A stretch of 64,000 nt of DNA from Neisseriaceae bacterium (GTDB lineage Bacteria; Pseudomonadota; Gammaproteobacteria; Burkholderiales; Neisseriaceae), in NCBI GenBank assembly GCA_016864895.1, contig CP046107.1, positions 248,001 through 312,000 of the forward strand. Direction: 5' to 3'. The position numbers and the translations under genes are program-made. Of this stretch, positions 39,453-47,762 are shown piece after piece. How positions within the stretch are numbered: the stretch's first letter is position 1; each line of letters begins with the position of its first letter. The notes under the pieces are model-generated. The model had not been told where the DNA came from and made no database searches. It saw only the letters and a program-made list of their open reading frames with translations.

Positions 39453-40015
39453 AACGTTATATTATTACATTTTGTCTAATATTTTTTTTGAATGCTTGTG
39501 CTTCTAAAGCAAATACACAATATTACTATTTACCAAATAGTAATTTCATACCCCCATTGAAAATAAATAATGTAATCGAAATAACAGTTCAAGTAGCTGA
39601 CCATTTATCTTCACCTTCTATTGTAATCGGAGACAAAAGATTTCACTCAATCCATTTCACAACTAATCACTTATGGGCAGAAAATTTAGCAAAATCTATT
39701 CAAAATAATATTTCTAATAAACTTAATCAGTTAGGTAAAAATAATGATAATGCTTTTTCTATTTATTCTGACACAAATAGTTTAGAAAAATTAGAAATTA
39801 TTATTGAAAAGTTTCAAGGTAATTTGGACGGAACGGCAGAGGTAGTTGGATATGCTAATTTACTTGATAATCAACATAATATTAAAAAATCTCTTGCATT
39901 TAAAGAAACAGCTTTACAAAGTTTTGATGGTTATCAAGGCATGTTGGAAGCACTAGATAACGCACTTAGCAAGGTAGCAAACAAAATCTATATATTTTTT
40001 GAAGGAGTAAGTTAG
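39449..40015 (+). CDS. pqiC: Outer-membrane lipoprotein PqiC
   Basis: Length 188 aa, with a lipoprotein signal ending FFLNAC (Cys17). The body matches the PqiC/YmbA family (ABC-type transport auxiliary lipoprotein): QYYYLPNS near the start, ITVQVADHLSSPSIVIGD, HLWAENLAKSIQNNI and the late IIIEKFQGNLDGTAEVVGYA. It is thought to cap the PqiB needle at the outer membrane. Start codon coupled to the pqiB stop. Confidence 0.85.
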   Translation: MKRYIITFCLIFFLNACASKANTQYYYLPNSNFIPPLKINNVIEITVQVADHLSSPSIVIGDKRFHSIHFTTNHLWAENLAKSIQNNISNKLNQLGKNNDNAFSIYSDTNSLEKLEIIIEKFQGNLDGTAEVVGYANLLDNQHNIKKSLAFKETALQSFDGYQGMLEALDNALSKVANKIYIFFEGVS

Positions 40016-40746
40016 CGTAATTGTTATTCCAACAATTGACTTAAAAAAATAGTCAGTGTGTCAGTAATCAATAGGTAAGTATTCTAACGAGGTTCAATGG
40101 ATAAAACTACTATTTTTTAGATAATCAAACGGAAAAATGAAATTGTACGATTATCTCTGGTTGATTTAAATATTGCTTTTGTCAAAAATCTAGTCAATTT
40201 AGATACACCATTACAAGGAATAATTATATTATGAAAATCTAGCTAAATAGTAGTATTCAAAATTTATATGCCAATCAGATATTCATTAAGTTTGGGTCTA
40301 AACTATGTTACCATTGAGATAATATTTGTTACCCGTACAAATTTAGTCAAGGAGAGCTTTCAGGGTATTTCTTAAATAAATAATCTCGAAACTAACACTA
40401 ATAATGGGTTGGGTAGCTAATCGGAGGTAAACGATACAAAGTAGGAGTTGGCATCACTAGAAAACTGAAAGATTATGCTTTTAAAATTAAGTTAATATGT
40501 ATATACGTAGGATGTGATGGAATTCTGTCAGGTATGAATATTAATACCAAACTATTTATCAAAAAGTATTGATATCTCAATAATTGCTTGAAGTAATATA
40601 TATTCAAGAAGGTATTATGTCGATCAGAAGAGTAGGGCAATGAACACTATTATGGATAGAGCGATAGATGAGGATACATTAGATTTGATAAGTCTCAAAA
40701 GTTGGCTGATTCTTTCTTATTAATTAAGAATAAGGGTTAATAGAAT
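40016..40746. other. 730-base region without an intact gene, probably eroded
   Basis: All six frames are broken by frequent stops. Short protein-like stretches remain on the plus strand: VRLSLVDLNIAFVKNLVNL around 40150, GGKRYKVGVGITRKLKDYAF around 40420, and DRAIDEDTLDLISLKSW around 40660. I could not assign them to a family. In many relatives rapZ follows ptsN and hprK; I looked for HPr-kinase motifs here and saw none. No RNA gene or terminator was found. Confidence 0.5.
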
Positions 40747-41592
40747 ATGAATTTGATTTTAGTAAGTGGGGTCTCTGGTTCCGGTAAATCCATTGCACTA
40801 ACAGCTCTAGAAGATTTAGGTTTTTATTGTGTAGATAATCTACCTTCCGAGTTATTAGAAAATCTAGTTAATTGGCATCGACAGCAAGGAATGGTGGATA
40901 AGTTGGCTGTTAGTATTGATTCTCGTTCTAAAACTAAGTTTCACGAACTAAATAATATTTTAGCTCAGATCAATCATGAACAAGATATCCTAAATATTTT
41001 ATTTTTCGATGCTTGTGATGATATTTTAATGAAACGATATTCAGAAACACGCAGATCTCATCCTTTACAAGACAATCATCACTCACTAAAAGATGCCATT
41101 CAGGAAGAAAGAACATTATTAAGACCAATCCGTGAAGAGTCACTAATTTTAGATACCTCTTATATGCAAGTACAAGATTTAAGAAAATGGATACAAGACT
41201 GGGTAGGTTTAACAGGTAAGCCTTTTCATTTAATTTTTGAATCTTTTGGTTTTAAATTTGGCACACCACTAGATGCTGATTATATCTTTGATATACGTTG
41301 CTTGCCTAACCCCTATTACTCTATCAGTTTTAGAAACTTGGTCGGATGTGATGATAGAATTAAAGATTTTTTCCAACAATTTCCAGAAGTTGATAAGATG
41401 ATCAAAAATATTAACAACTTCCTTGATAGTTGGATACCCTCCTTTAAAAATACTACTCGAACTACGTTGAAAGTTGCTATTGGATGTACAGGTGGGATTC
41501 ATCGTTCTGTATATGTGGTCGAACAGTTAGCTAAATATTTTGATCAGCAATATTCGGTTTTAGTTCGGCATAGACAATTGGATTATAAATAA
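40747..41592 (+). CDS. rapZ: RNase adapter / nucleotide-binding protein RapZ
   Basis: P-loop protein of 281 aa (E. coli RapZ 284). Walker A VSGVSGSGKSIALTALEDLG near residue 6, a Walker-B-like NILFFDACDDILMKRYSETRRSHPL, and the C-terminal FESFGFKFGTPLDADYIFDIRCLPNPYY and GCTGGIHRSVYVVEQLA, which bind the RNA/glucosamine-6-phosphate in E. coli. In enterobacteria it directs RNase E to GlmZ and so controls GlmS; here the target is unknown. The stop is 2 bases before the GTPase start, so they are likely cotranscribed. Confidence 0.94.
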   Translation: MNLILVSGVSGSGKSIALTALEDLGFYCVDNLPSELLENLVNWHRQQGMVDKLAVSIDSRSKTKFHELNNILAQINHEQDILNILFFDACDDILMKRYSETRRSHPLQDNHHSLKDAIQEERTLLRPIREESLILDTSYMQVQDLRKWIQDWVGLTGKPFHLIFESFGFKFGTPLDADYIFDIRCLPNPYYSISFRNLVGCDDRIKDFFQQFPEVDKMIKNINNFLDSWIPSFKNTTRTTLKVAIGCTGGIHRSVYVVEQLAKYFDQQYSVLVRHRQLDYK

Positions 41593-41594
41593 TT

Positions 41595-42503
41595 ATGTGT
41601 ATACAATGGTTTCCTGGTCATATGTATCGATCCAAAAAAGCGATACAAAATCGTTTAAAAAGTATTGATATAGTGATTGAAGTTCTGGATGCAAGATTGC
41701 CCGCCTCTTCAATTAGTCCTTTATTAGCAAATCTTTCTCAAAATAAAGCTAAATTAAAGTTGTTAAATAAAGCTGATTTAGCCGATGCATCTGTTACACA
41801 AAAATGGTTAGATTATTTTAATGCCCAAGCAGATACAAAAGCATTGGCAATTACTTCCAACCATACATCTAAAAATAAATTAATTATTGAACAAAGTAAA
41901 AATTTAGTACCTAATCGTAGAAGTATGGATAAACCTTTGCGTATAATGATTTGTGGCGTACCTAATGTTGGTAAATCTTCTTTAATCAATAACTTATTAG
42001 GTAGAAAAGTGACAAAAACAGGCAATGAAGCAGGCATCACCAAAGATGAACAACACCTTGTACTGACTGATGATATATGGTTGTATGATACACCAGGTAT
42101 GCTATGGGAAAAGATTATTATTCCTGAAAGTGGTTATCGACTAGCTACAGCTGGCTCAGTAGGGAAAAATGCCTATAATGATGAAGAAGTAGCTTTACAT
42201 TTATTGGATTACTTAAAAACTAACTACTTACAAAAATTATCATCTAGATATAAATTAGATAATTTAGATATCAATATGCCTAGTGATGAACTTCTCACCT
42301 TATTAGCCAAAAAAAGAGGAACCATTTTATCTAAAGGTTGCATTGACTACCAAAAAATTTCTGAGATGGTTATTCAAGATTTTAGAACTGGTCGAATGGG
42401 TAGAATTTCTTTAGAAAAGCCTGAGGAATGGTTAATTTGGCAAAATTCGGCCTTGCAAAGAGAAGAAGAACGTAACTCCAAGAAAAAGATAAAAAAATCT
42501 TGA
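41595..42503 (+). CDS. Ribosome biogenesis GTPase YlqF/RbgA family
   Basis: Circularly permuted GTPase, 302 aa, that helps late assembly of the 50S subunit in Bacillus. The permuted motif order is seen: G4 LNKADLAD (near residue 57), G1 GVPNVGKSSLIN (near 118) and G3 DTPGMLWEK (near 165). The N-terminus, IQWFPGHMYRSKKAIQNRLK, is the family hallmark, and the C-terminal ANTAR-like helical domain follows. Basic tail KKKIKKS. Placed right after rapZ. Confidence 0.9.
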   Translation: MCIQWFPGHMYRSKKAIQNRLKSIDIVIEVLDARLPASSISPLLANLSQNKAKLKLLNKADLADASVTQKWLDYFNAQADTKALAITSNHTSKNKLIIEQSKNLVPNRRSMDKPLRIMICGVPNVGKSSLINNLLGRKVTKTGNEAGITKDEQHLVLTDDIWLYDTPGMLWEKIIIPESGYRLATAGSVGKNAYNDEEVALHLLDYLKTNYLQKLSSRYKLDNLDINMPSDELLTLLAKKRGTILSKGCIDYQKISEMVIQDFRTGRMGRISLEKPEEWLIWQNSALQREEERNSKKKIKKS

Positions 42504-42785
42504 TTAAACCAACTATAGTAATAACTTAGGAAGTGGTTTTCACAGAACCATAAAAACCTTTAAAACAATAAGCTCTAATCCATAAGATATAAATATCATT
42601 TTTGATGTTAGCTAACTTCCCTATATATAAGTAACAGTTCCTAGATTATTAACTTAAATTTATCTACTAGACTGACATAATGCTAAGACGTGTTTAATAA
42701 GTAGATAAATATGGCTACTATCTCTATTGAATTCACCAATAATAATATTCCATACTATTGATTAATATGTTAAAATAGCTACCGT
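42504..42785. other. Flank of the TnpB remnant with an 11-bp inverted repeat
   Basis: A 280-base gap. ATTTATCTACT (42658-42668) and AGTAGATAAAT (42700-42710) form a perfect 11-bp inverted repeat separated by 31 bases, about 75 bases before the transposase-like ORF. It may be part of the element's left end, since IS200/IS605 elements carry subterminal hairpins, but the spacing is long for one. Confidence 0.4.
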
Positions 42786-43490
42786 ATGAAAGCTCGTAAA
42801 TATAGAATCTATCTTAATAGCGAACAGAAAGTTTTTATTGTTAAAACTTTTGATTATATACTCAAAGTATACGGTTTAGTGTGGATGGACAAAATTAAAC
42901 ATTATGAGTCAAAAGAAAGTATTAGCATTAAATGTCGATCTCCAGCGCCAGTTCAATATTATAAGATTGAGTGTTCTTTTCTGACAGAAGCAGACGGCTT
43001 AGTATTTTTTAATATTCAATATTTTAAGCAAACTTATCGAAAATTCTTTTTAGGATTAATTCAATATCTGATTGATAATTTAGGTAATAAAGTCTGTCAT
43101 TCTAGACATCTTAAACTGTCACTTGACCGATTGGGCATAGAACAAAGAAAATTCTCTAGAAAAAGACAGAAATCCAATAACAAAGATAAACAAAGAATTA
43201 TATTAACTAAACATTATGAAAGAACTTCCAACAGTCTTAATGACTTTTTACAAAAGCGTTCAAGTAAACTAGCTCATGATGATCAAATCACTGGTTTTGC
43301 TATTGAAAACTTATCTTTCAAAGGGATGATAAAAAATAAACGACTATCTTTTCGTATTGTAGATAGTGGTTGGTATGAATTGATTATTACTCATTTGAGA
43401 CATAAGTGTAAAGAGCTAGGAAAAAATATGATCAACCTTGGCGTATGTCGTAGATACTACGACATACATGGGAAGCTCCCTTGTTGCTAA
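42786..43490 (+). pseudogene. Decayed TnpB (IS200/IS605 OrfB-type) with internal and C-terminal loss
   Basis: Open for 234 codons but clearly degraded. The start MKARKYRIYLNSEQKVFIVKTF matches the TnpB N-terminus (seen in parts). The later block LSLDRLGIEQRKFSRKRQKS, then NNKDKQRI, NDFLQKRSSKLAHDDQI and AIENLSFKGMIKN aligns well with TnpB. The RuvC-II glutamate (IENLSFKGM) remains. The GIDLGI segment with the first catalytic Asp is missing, as are the zinc finger and the last Asp; the frame instead runs into a hairpin and ends HGKLPCC. Normal TnpB is about 370-420 aa. So nuclease activity should be lost. No TnpA is nearby. It is inserted just before scpB. Confidence 0.8.
43443..43467. repeat. 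Perfect 11-bp inverted repeat with 3-base spacer
   Basis: GTATGTCGTAG-ATA-CTACGACATAC. It sits exactly where the TnpB similarity ends. It could be the element's end hairpin, or the junction left by deletion between two inverted ends. Confidence 0.75.
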
Positions 43491-43632
43491 ACTATTTAGT
43501 AAAAATAGTGTGAAAGCGAAAAGTACATAAAGATATCCAATATGGGTCGTATGAAGTTCGCTCTATAGCTTTTGCTTAGAGTAAGTGAGTTACTATGTCA
43601 AAAATGATTGAGGATATTACTAATTAAGCAAT

Positions 43633-44181
43633 ATGGATAACATGTTTTCTAGACAAGAAGCGATGATTGAAGCTGCTTTATTGACAGCAGATGAGTATTT
43701 AACAGAACAAGAGCTTCAAAATTTATTTGATCCTTTATTAACTGAGATGCAATTACGTAGGATATTAGATAGCTTACAACATAGGTGGGAAAATAGGGGG
43801 TTGAAGTTAATTAATCAGCAAAATTACTGGAGATTTATGATCGAAGCTGATTTTTTTGAAAGTATCCCACACCTTCAAGAAGAAAAAAATCCAAAATATT
43901 CAAAAGCAGTATTAGAAACTTTAGCTATTATCGCATATAAGCAACCAATCACTCGCTCTGAAATTGAAGAGATTCGTGGCGTGGGTGTTTCTACTTCAGT
44001 AATAAAAATTTTGATGGAAAGGGGTTGGATTAATGTTTGTGGATATAAAGAATCTATTGGAAAACCAGCATTATTAGCAACAAGTCAACAATTTTTACTT
44101 GATTTTCGATTAAACTCATTAAAGGATTTACCACCTTTAGAGGAATTAGAAAAATTAATTGACCATCAAACAGAATGTTAG
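43633..44181 (+). CDS. scpB: Segregation and condensation protein ScpB
   Basis: Kleisin-associated subunit of the SMC-ScpAB chromosome-condensation complex, 182 aa. Two winged-helix domains: the first from MIEAALLTADEYLTEQELQNLF, the second with the diagnostic ALETLAIIAYKQPITRSEIE (seen as LETLAIIAYKQPITRSEIEE) and RGVGVSTSVIKILMERGWINV. scpA, normally the upstream neighbour, is absent; the transposase remnant is in its place. The ribosome site is weak. It ends 8 bases before the transporter. Confidence 0.92.
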   Translation: MDNMFSRQEAMIEAALLTADEYLTEQELQNLFDPLLTEMQLRRILDSLQHRWENRGLKLINQQNYWRFMIEADFFESIPHLQEEKNPKYSKAVLETLAIIAYKQPITRSEIEEIRGVGVSTSVIKILMERGWINVCGYKESIGKPALLATSQQFLLDFRLNSLKDLPPLEELEKLIDHQTEC

Positions 44182-44189
44182 GAGGATAT

Positions 44190-46154
44190 ATGAATAATCA
44201 GATGAAAGAATTAACATTAAGAGGAATTATATTAGGATTTTTAATAACTCTTATTTTTATGGCTGCAAATCTATACTTAGGTCTTAAAGTTGGTATGACT
44301 GTTGCATCTTCTATTCCTGCGGCTGTAATTTCCATGGCAGTTTTAAGACATTTTAAGGACAGTAATATCTTAGAAAATAACTTAGTACAAACACAGGCAT
44401 CTGCTGCAGGTACTTTATCTTGCATCATTTTTACTTTACCCTCCTTGATATTAATTGGATATTGGAATGATTTTAATTATTGGCAAACTTTTTTCATTTC
44501 TATTAGTGGTGGTATTTTAGGTGTTCTATTAACTATTCCATTAAGAAAGGTATTAGTAGTACAAAGTGAGTTGCCTTATCCAGAAGGTATTGCAGCCGCT
44601 GAAATATTAAAAGCAGGAGAAAGTGGAGAAGAGGGCAAAAATATCCATTATATTGGAATTGGTGGTATTCTATCATCAGCCATATCCTTTATCACAAGCG
44701 GATTAAAATTACTTACTGATTCTGCTTCTTATTGGTTTAAAATTAAATACTCAATTTTTCAGTTACCCTTTGGTTTTTCTTTAGCATTAGTTGGAGCAGG
44801 TTATTTGATTGGTATAGGTGTTGCAATTGTTATGATGTTGGGAACTTTAATTAACTGGAGTTTAATTGTACCAATATTAACCTATTTTAACCCTATGGAT
44901 GTTAATCAATATTCAACTATAGAAGCATATGCAACAGAAATTTGGAGTACTCGAGTTCGAATAATGGGCGTTGGTATGATTGGAATTGGGGCAGTTTGGA
45001 CTTTATGCACACTATTTATACCGACCTTAAAGAGTATTAAAATTTCTTTTAAAAATCCATTCTCTAATATTCATACCAATGGTAATGATAATGATAGAGA
45101 TATTACCCCTATATATATGATACTATTATTTATTTTACTAACATCAATCCTTTTATTAAACTTTTATCACATTATTGCACCATTAAATTTGTCATTTTTT
45201 TGGACAATTGGTTTAATCTTAATTGTTGTGTTTTTATCAGTTATAGTGGGATTTTTAATCTCTGCTACCTGTGGTTATATGGCAGGAATTCTAGGATCTT
45301 CTTCCAGTCCAATTTCTAGTATTGCAATTCTATCGGTATTAATCATCTCATTGACCTTATTTTCAATTACAAAATTTAGTGTCGAATTATCTGACCCTAA
45401 CTTAAAATCATTCTTTGTTGCTTTATCTTTGTTAGCTGCTTCTGTTGTCGTTAGTGTAGCAGGAATTGCCAATGATAATTTACAAGACTTAAAAACAGGT
45501 CAATTAGTTGGTGCAACGCCAGCCAATCAACAATGGGTTTTAATGATCGGATGTCTTGCTGGTGCATTAATACTAGCGCCTGTATTAAATATATTATTTT
45601 TTGCCTACGGGTTTCATGGAGTAATGCCAAGAGCAGGAATGGATCCCAATGCAGTCTTAAATGCACCACAAGCAAATTTAATGGCTGTTTTAGCTGAAGG
45701 GTTATTTTCTCATAATATAAATTGGAAGGATCTAAAGATAGGTATAATTGTTGGCCTAGGAGTAATTATTTTGGATAAATTATTAAGAACTATCAGTAAC
45801 GGAAAATATTCTTTCCCTCCTTTGGCTTTTGGTATGGGTATTTACTTACCACCTAGTGTAAATGTCCCCATATTTTTTGGAGCTTTTTTAGCCTGGTTAG
45901 TTCGACGTAAAATTACTGATGGCAAAAAATATGAAATAGTCAATAAAAAAGGAACATTATTTGCTTCTGGCCTGATTGTTGGTGAAAGCTTGATGGGTAT
46001 TGTAGTCGCTTTAGCTATTTTGATTTCTGTTTATAGTGGAGGAAGTTCAACACCTTTTGCTTTACAATTGTGGAGCTCAAATACAAGCAGTATCCTAACT
46101 TTTATTGTATTCTTTTCAGTCTTGGCTTATTTTTACCGTAAGATCACCAAATAA
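44190..46154 (+). CDS. OPT-family oligopeptide transporter
   Basis: Inner-membrane transporter, 654 aa, with about 14-16 hydrophobic segments. It belongs to the bacterial OPT group: LTLRGIILGFLITLIFMAAN and YLGLKVGMTVASSIPAAVIS at the start, ELPYPEGIAAAEILKAGESG near residue 135, GYMAGILGSSSSPISSIAILS near 365, DLKTGQLVGATPANQQW near 430, and GMGIYLPPSVNVPIFFGAFLAWLVRR late. The substrate is likely peptides or metal-peptide complexes. I start at the ATG at 44190, which has GGAGG 4 bases upstream; the in-frame ATG at 44175 lies upstream of that site and lacks its own. Confidence 0.9.
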   Translation: MNNQMKELTLRGIILGFLITLIFMAANLYLGLKVGMTVASSIPAAVISMAVLRHFKDSNILENNLVQTQASAAGTLSCIIFTLPSLILIGYWNDFNYWQTFFISISGGILGVLLTIPLRKVLVVQSELPYPEGIAAAEILKAGESGEEGKNIHYIGIGGILSSAISFITSGLKLLTDSASYWFKIKYSIFQLPFGFSLALVGAGYLIGIGVAIVMMLGTLINWSLIVPILTYFNPMDVNQYSTIEAYATEIWSTRVRIMGVGMIGIGAVWTLCTLFIPTLKSIKISFKNPFSNIHTNGNDNDRDITPIYMILLFILLTSILLLNFYHIIAPLNLSFFWTIGLILIVVFLSVIVGFLISATCGYMAGILGSSSSPISSIAILSVLIISLTLFSITKFSVELSDPNLKSFFVALSLLAASVVVSVAGIANDNLQDLKTGQLVGATPANQQWVLMIGCLAGALILAPVLNILFFAYGFHGVMPRAGMDPNAVLNAPQANLMAVLAEGLFSHNINWKDLKIGIIVGLGVIILDKLLRTISNGKYSFPPLAFGMGIYLPPSVNVPIFFGAFLAWLVRRKITDGKKYEIVNKKGTLFASGLIVGESLMGIVVALAILISVYSGGSSTPFALQLWSSNTSSILTFIVFFSVLAYFYRKITK

Positions 46155-46157
46155 TAG

Positions 46158-46180
46158 TACATTATCCTATTGATAATGTA
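46158..46180 (+). terminator. Weak terminator-like hairpin after the OPT gene
   Basis: TACATTATC / GATAATGTA (9 bp) with a 5-base loop CTATT, just after the stop. No T-run follows (TTAAAAG), so it may only be an mRNA 3' stabiliser. Confidence 0.4.
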
Positions 46181-46242
46181 TTAAAAGTATAATACAATCG
46201 CAGACTTGTTTGTTTTAATTTTTTTCAAGAAAAAACCTTGCC

Positions 46243-46270
46243 TTCTGTATCGCATGTACAGAAGGCTTGA
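46243..46270 (+). promoter_or_regulatory. Leader hairpin before rpsF
   Basis: GCCTTCTGTA / TACAGAAGGC, a 10-bp perfect stem with a 7-base loop, ending about 19 bases before the rpsF start. In many bacteria the S6-S18 complex binds an rpsF leader structure to control this operon. The bulged CCG typical of that motif is not evident here, so the link is only suggestive. Confidence 0.45.
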
Positions 46271-46288
46271 TAGCCATAAGGAGATTAC

Positions 46289-46636
46289 ATGCGTCATTAT
46301 GAAATTGTTTTTATAGTACACCCTGATCAAAGTGAACAGGTTCCTGCCATGATTGAAAAGTACAAAGCCTTGGTTACCGATTCAAAGGGAATCTTTCATA
46401 GACTTGAGGATTGGGGTCGTCGTCAATTAGCTTATCCTGTTAATAAACTACACAAGGCTCATTATGTTTTAATGAACGTAGAGTGCGAGCCTTCGGTGAT
46501 TGAAGAGATTGAAACTGCATTTAAATTTAATGATGCGGTTTTAAGACATCTAACATCTAAATTAGACCATGCCGTATCTGCTCCCTCTCCTATGATGAAG
46601 GAGGAAAAATCTAAAAACTTATTGGCTACAAACTAG
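46289..46636 (+). CDS. rpsF: 30S ribosomal protein S6
   Basis: Length 115 aa. [45 protein letters not shown] (seen in parts) and VLMNVECEP are standard S6. Binds S18 in the platform of the small subunit. AAGGAG precedes the ATG. First gene of rpsF-priB-rpsR-rplI. Confidence 0.97.
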   Translation: MRHYEIVFIVHPDQSEQVPAMIEKYKALVTDSKGIFHRLEDWGRRQLAYPVNKLHKAHYVLMNVECEPSVIEEIETAFKFNDAVLRHLTSKLDHAVSAPSPMMKEEKSKNLLATN

Positions 46637-46650
46637 AAAAGTGATCTAAA

Positions 46651-46980
46651 TTGAAAGCAATTATTAATCAACTTGAGTTAATTGCTAAGATATTGAGAAT
46701 AATAGATTTTAAGATATCACTGACTGGAAAACCAATTTTGACCATACTTTTAAGTCACACATCTGAACAGATAGAAGATGGGCAATTAAGACAAGTTACT
46801 TTAAATATTGTGGCAAAAATAGTAGGAAATGACGCGTTGGTATACAAAGATAAAATTCATAAAATGATTTTAGCTAAGGGTTTTTTAAAAACACCTAAGT
46901 TAGGATTTAAGAATGTAGTTTTTCATATCAACCACATAACAGAATTTAACCATAAAGGTATTGAAAATGGCACAAAATAA
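46651..46980 (+). CDS. priB: Primosomal replication protein PriB
   Basis: OB-fold single-stranded-DNA-binding protein of the replication restart primosome, 109 aa. It resembles Neisseria PriB ([23 protein letters not shown], in parts; [36 protein letters not shown]) more than the E. coli form. Its place between rpsF and rpsR is the conserved gamma/betaproteobacterial order and confirms the call. The start is TTG: an in-frame TGA lies 9 bases upstream and no other start fits. It overlaps rpsR by 14 bases. Confidence 0.88.
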   Translation: MKAIINQLELIAKILRIIDFKISLTGKPILTILLSHTSEQIEDGQLRQVTLNIVAKIVGNDALVYKDKIHKMILAKGFLKTPKLGFKNVVFHINHITEFNHKGIENGTK

Positions 46981-47200
46981 TATGTTCAAAAGAAAAAAAT
47001 ACTGTAGATTTAGTGCAGAAGGTATTAAACATGTTGATTATAAGGATGTAGATTTGTTGAAAGACTTTATTGCTGAAAATGGAAAAATTATTCCTTCAAG
47101 AATCACTGGCACTAAAGCAAGATATCAACGTCAATTATCAGTGGCAATAAAACGTGCTAGATTCCTAGCACTGCTACCTTATACTGATCAACATAAATAA
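46967..47200 (+). CDS. rpsR: 30S ribosomal protein S18
   Basis: Length 77 aa. [20 protein letters not shown], then [20 protein letters not shown] and [17 protein letters not shown] are diagnostic. I start at the ATG at 46967 ([11 protein letters not shown]), with AAAGG 8 bases upstream inside priB; the TTG two codons earlier is unlikely. Partner of S6. Confidence 0.97.
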   Translation: MAQNNMFKRKKYCRFSAEGIKHVDYKDVDLLKDFIAENGKIIPSRITGTKARYQRQLSVAIKRARFLALLPYTDQHK

Positions 47201-47213
47201 GAGGGGGTTAATC

Positions 47214-47666
47214 ATGCAAGTTATTCTTTTGGAAAAAGTGGGTGATTTAGGTGATTTAGGTGATATTCTAGAAGTAAAAAACGGATATGCACGCAATTAT
47301 TTGATTCCTAAAGGAAAAGCAAAAAGAGCAAGTCAAGAAAATATTGCTGATTTTGAACAAAGAAAAGCAGGGTTGATAGCAAAGCAAGAAGCAATTATCA
47401 AAGAAGCTCATGAGAAAAGAAATAAAGTAGATGGGCAAACATATCAAGTCCAGCAAAAAGCAGGTATTGATGGGCGTTTATTTGGTTCTGTAACTGCTAT
47501 TGATATTGCAAAAATATTAAACGAACTAGGCGTACCGACTGAACGTTCTAGTATCCGTTTACCGCATGGTCCACTTAAAGCATTAGGCGAGTATAATATT
47601 GAAATTGCCTATCACCATGATGCAGTAGCAGTGATTAAATTAGTTGTAGAACCTCAAGTAGATTAG
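47214..47666 (+). CDS. rplI: 50S ribosomal protein L9
   Basis: Length 150 aa, standard. MQVILLEKVGDLGDLGDIL, then NGYARNYLIPKGKAKRAS, a long connecting helix (residues 41-75) and the C-terminal domain with DGRLFGSVTAIDIAKIL. Strong ribosome site GAGGGGG. Ends the operon at a clear terminator. Confidence 0.97.
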   Translation: MQVILLEKVGDLGDLGDILEVKNGYARNYLIPKGKAKRASQENIADFEQRKAGLIAKQEAIIKEAHEKRNKVDGQTYQVQQKAGIDGRLFGSVTAIDIAKILNELGVPTERSSIRLPHGPLKALGEYNIEIAYHHDAVAVIKLVVEPQVD

Positions 47667-47690
47667 TCCGAATGTTTACATAAAATAAAG

Positions 47691-47717
47691 AAGCTGTCCT
47701 AAAGACAGCTTTTTTTT
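47691..47717 (+). terminator. Terminator of the rpsF-rplI operon
   Basis: AAGCTGTC / GACAGCTT (8 bp) with a 5-base loop, running into TTTTTTTT. Confidence 0.92.
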
Positions 47718-47740
47718 GTCCTAATTTAACTCAGATTATG

Positions 47741-47746
47741 TATAAT
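47741..47746 (+). promoter_or_regulatory. Candidate -10 box of mltB
   Basis: TATAAT 17 bases before the mltB ATG. The only -35-like element, TTGTCC at 47716-47721, overlaps the terminator T-run with a 19-base spacer. Confidence 0.4.
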
Positions 47747-47762
47747 GTACCTGTTTAATTAA

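Noticed and set aside
40016-40746. Remnant of hprK or ptsN before rapZ
   Set aside because: Expected from synteny, but no P-loop, HPr-kinase signature or EIIA motif could be seen in any frame.
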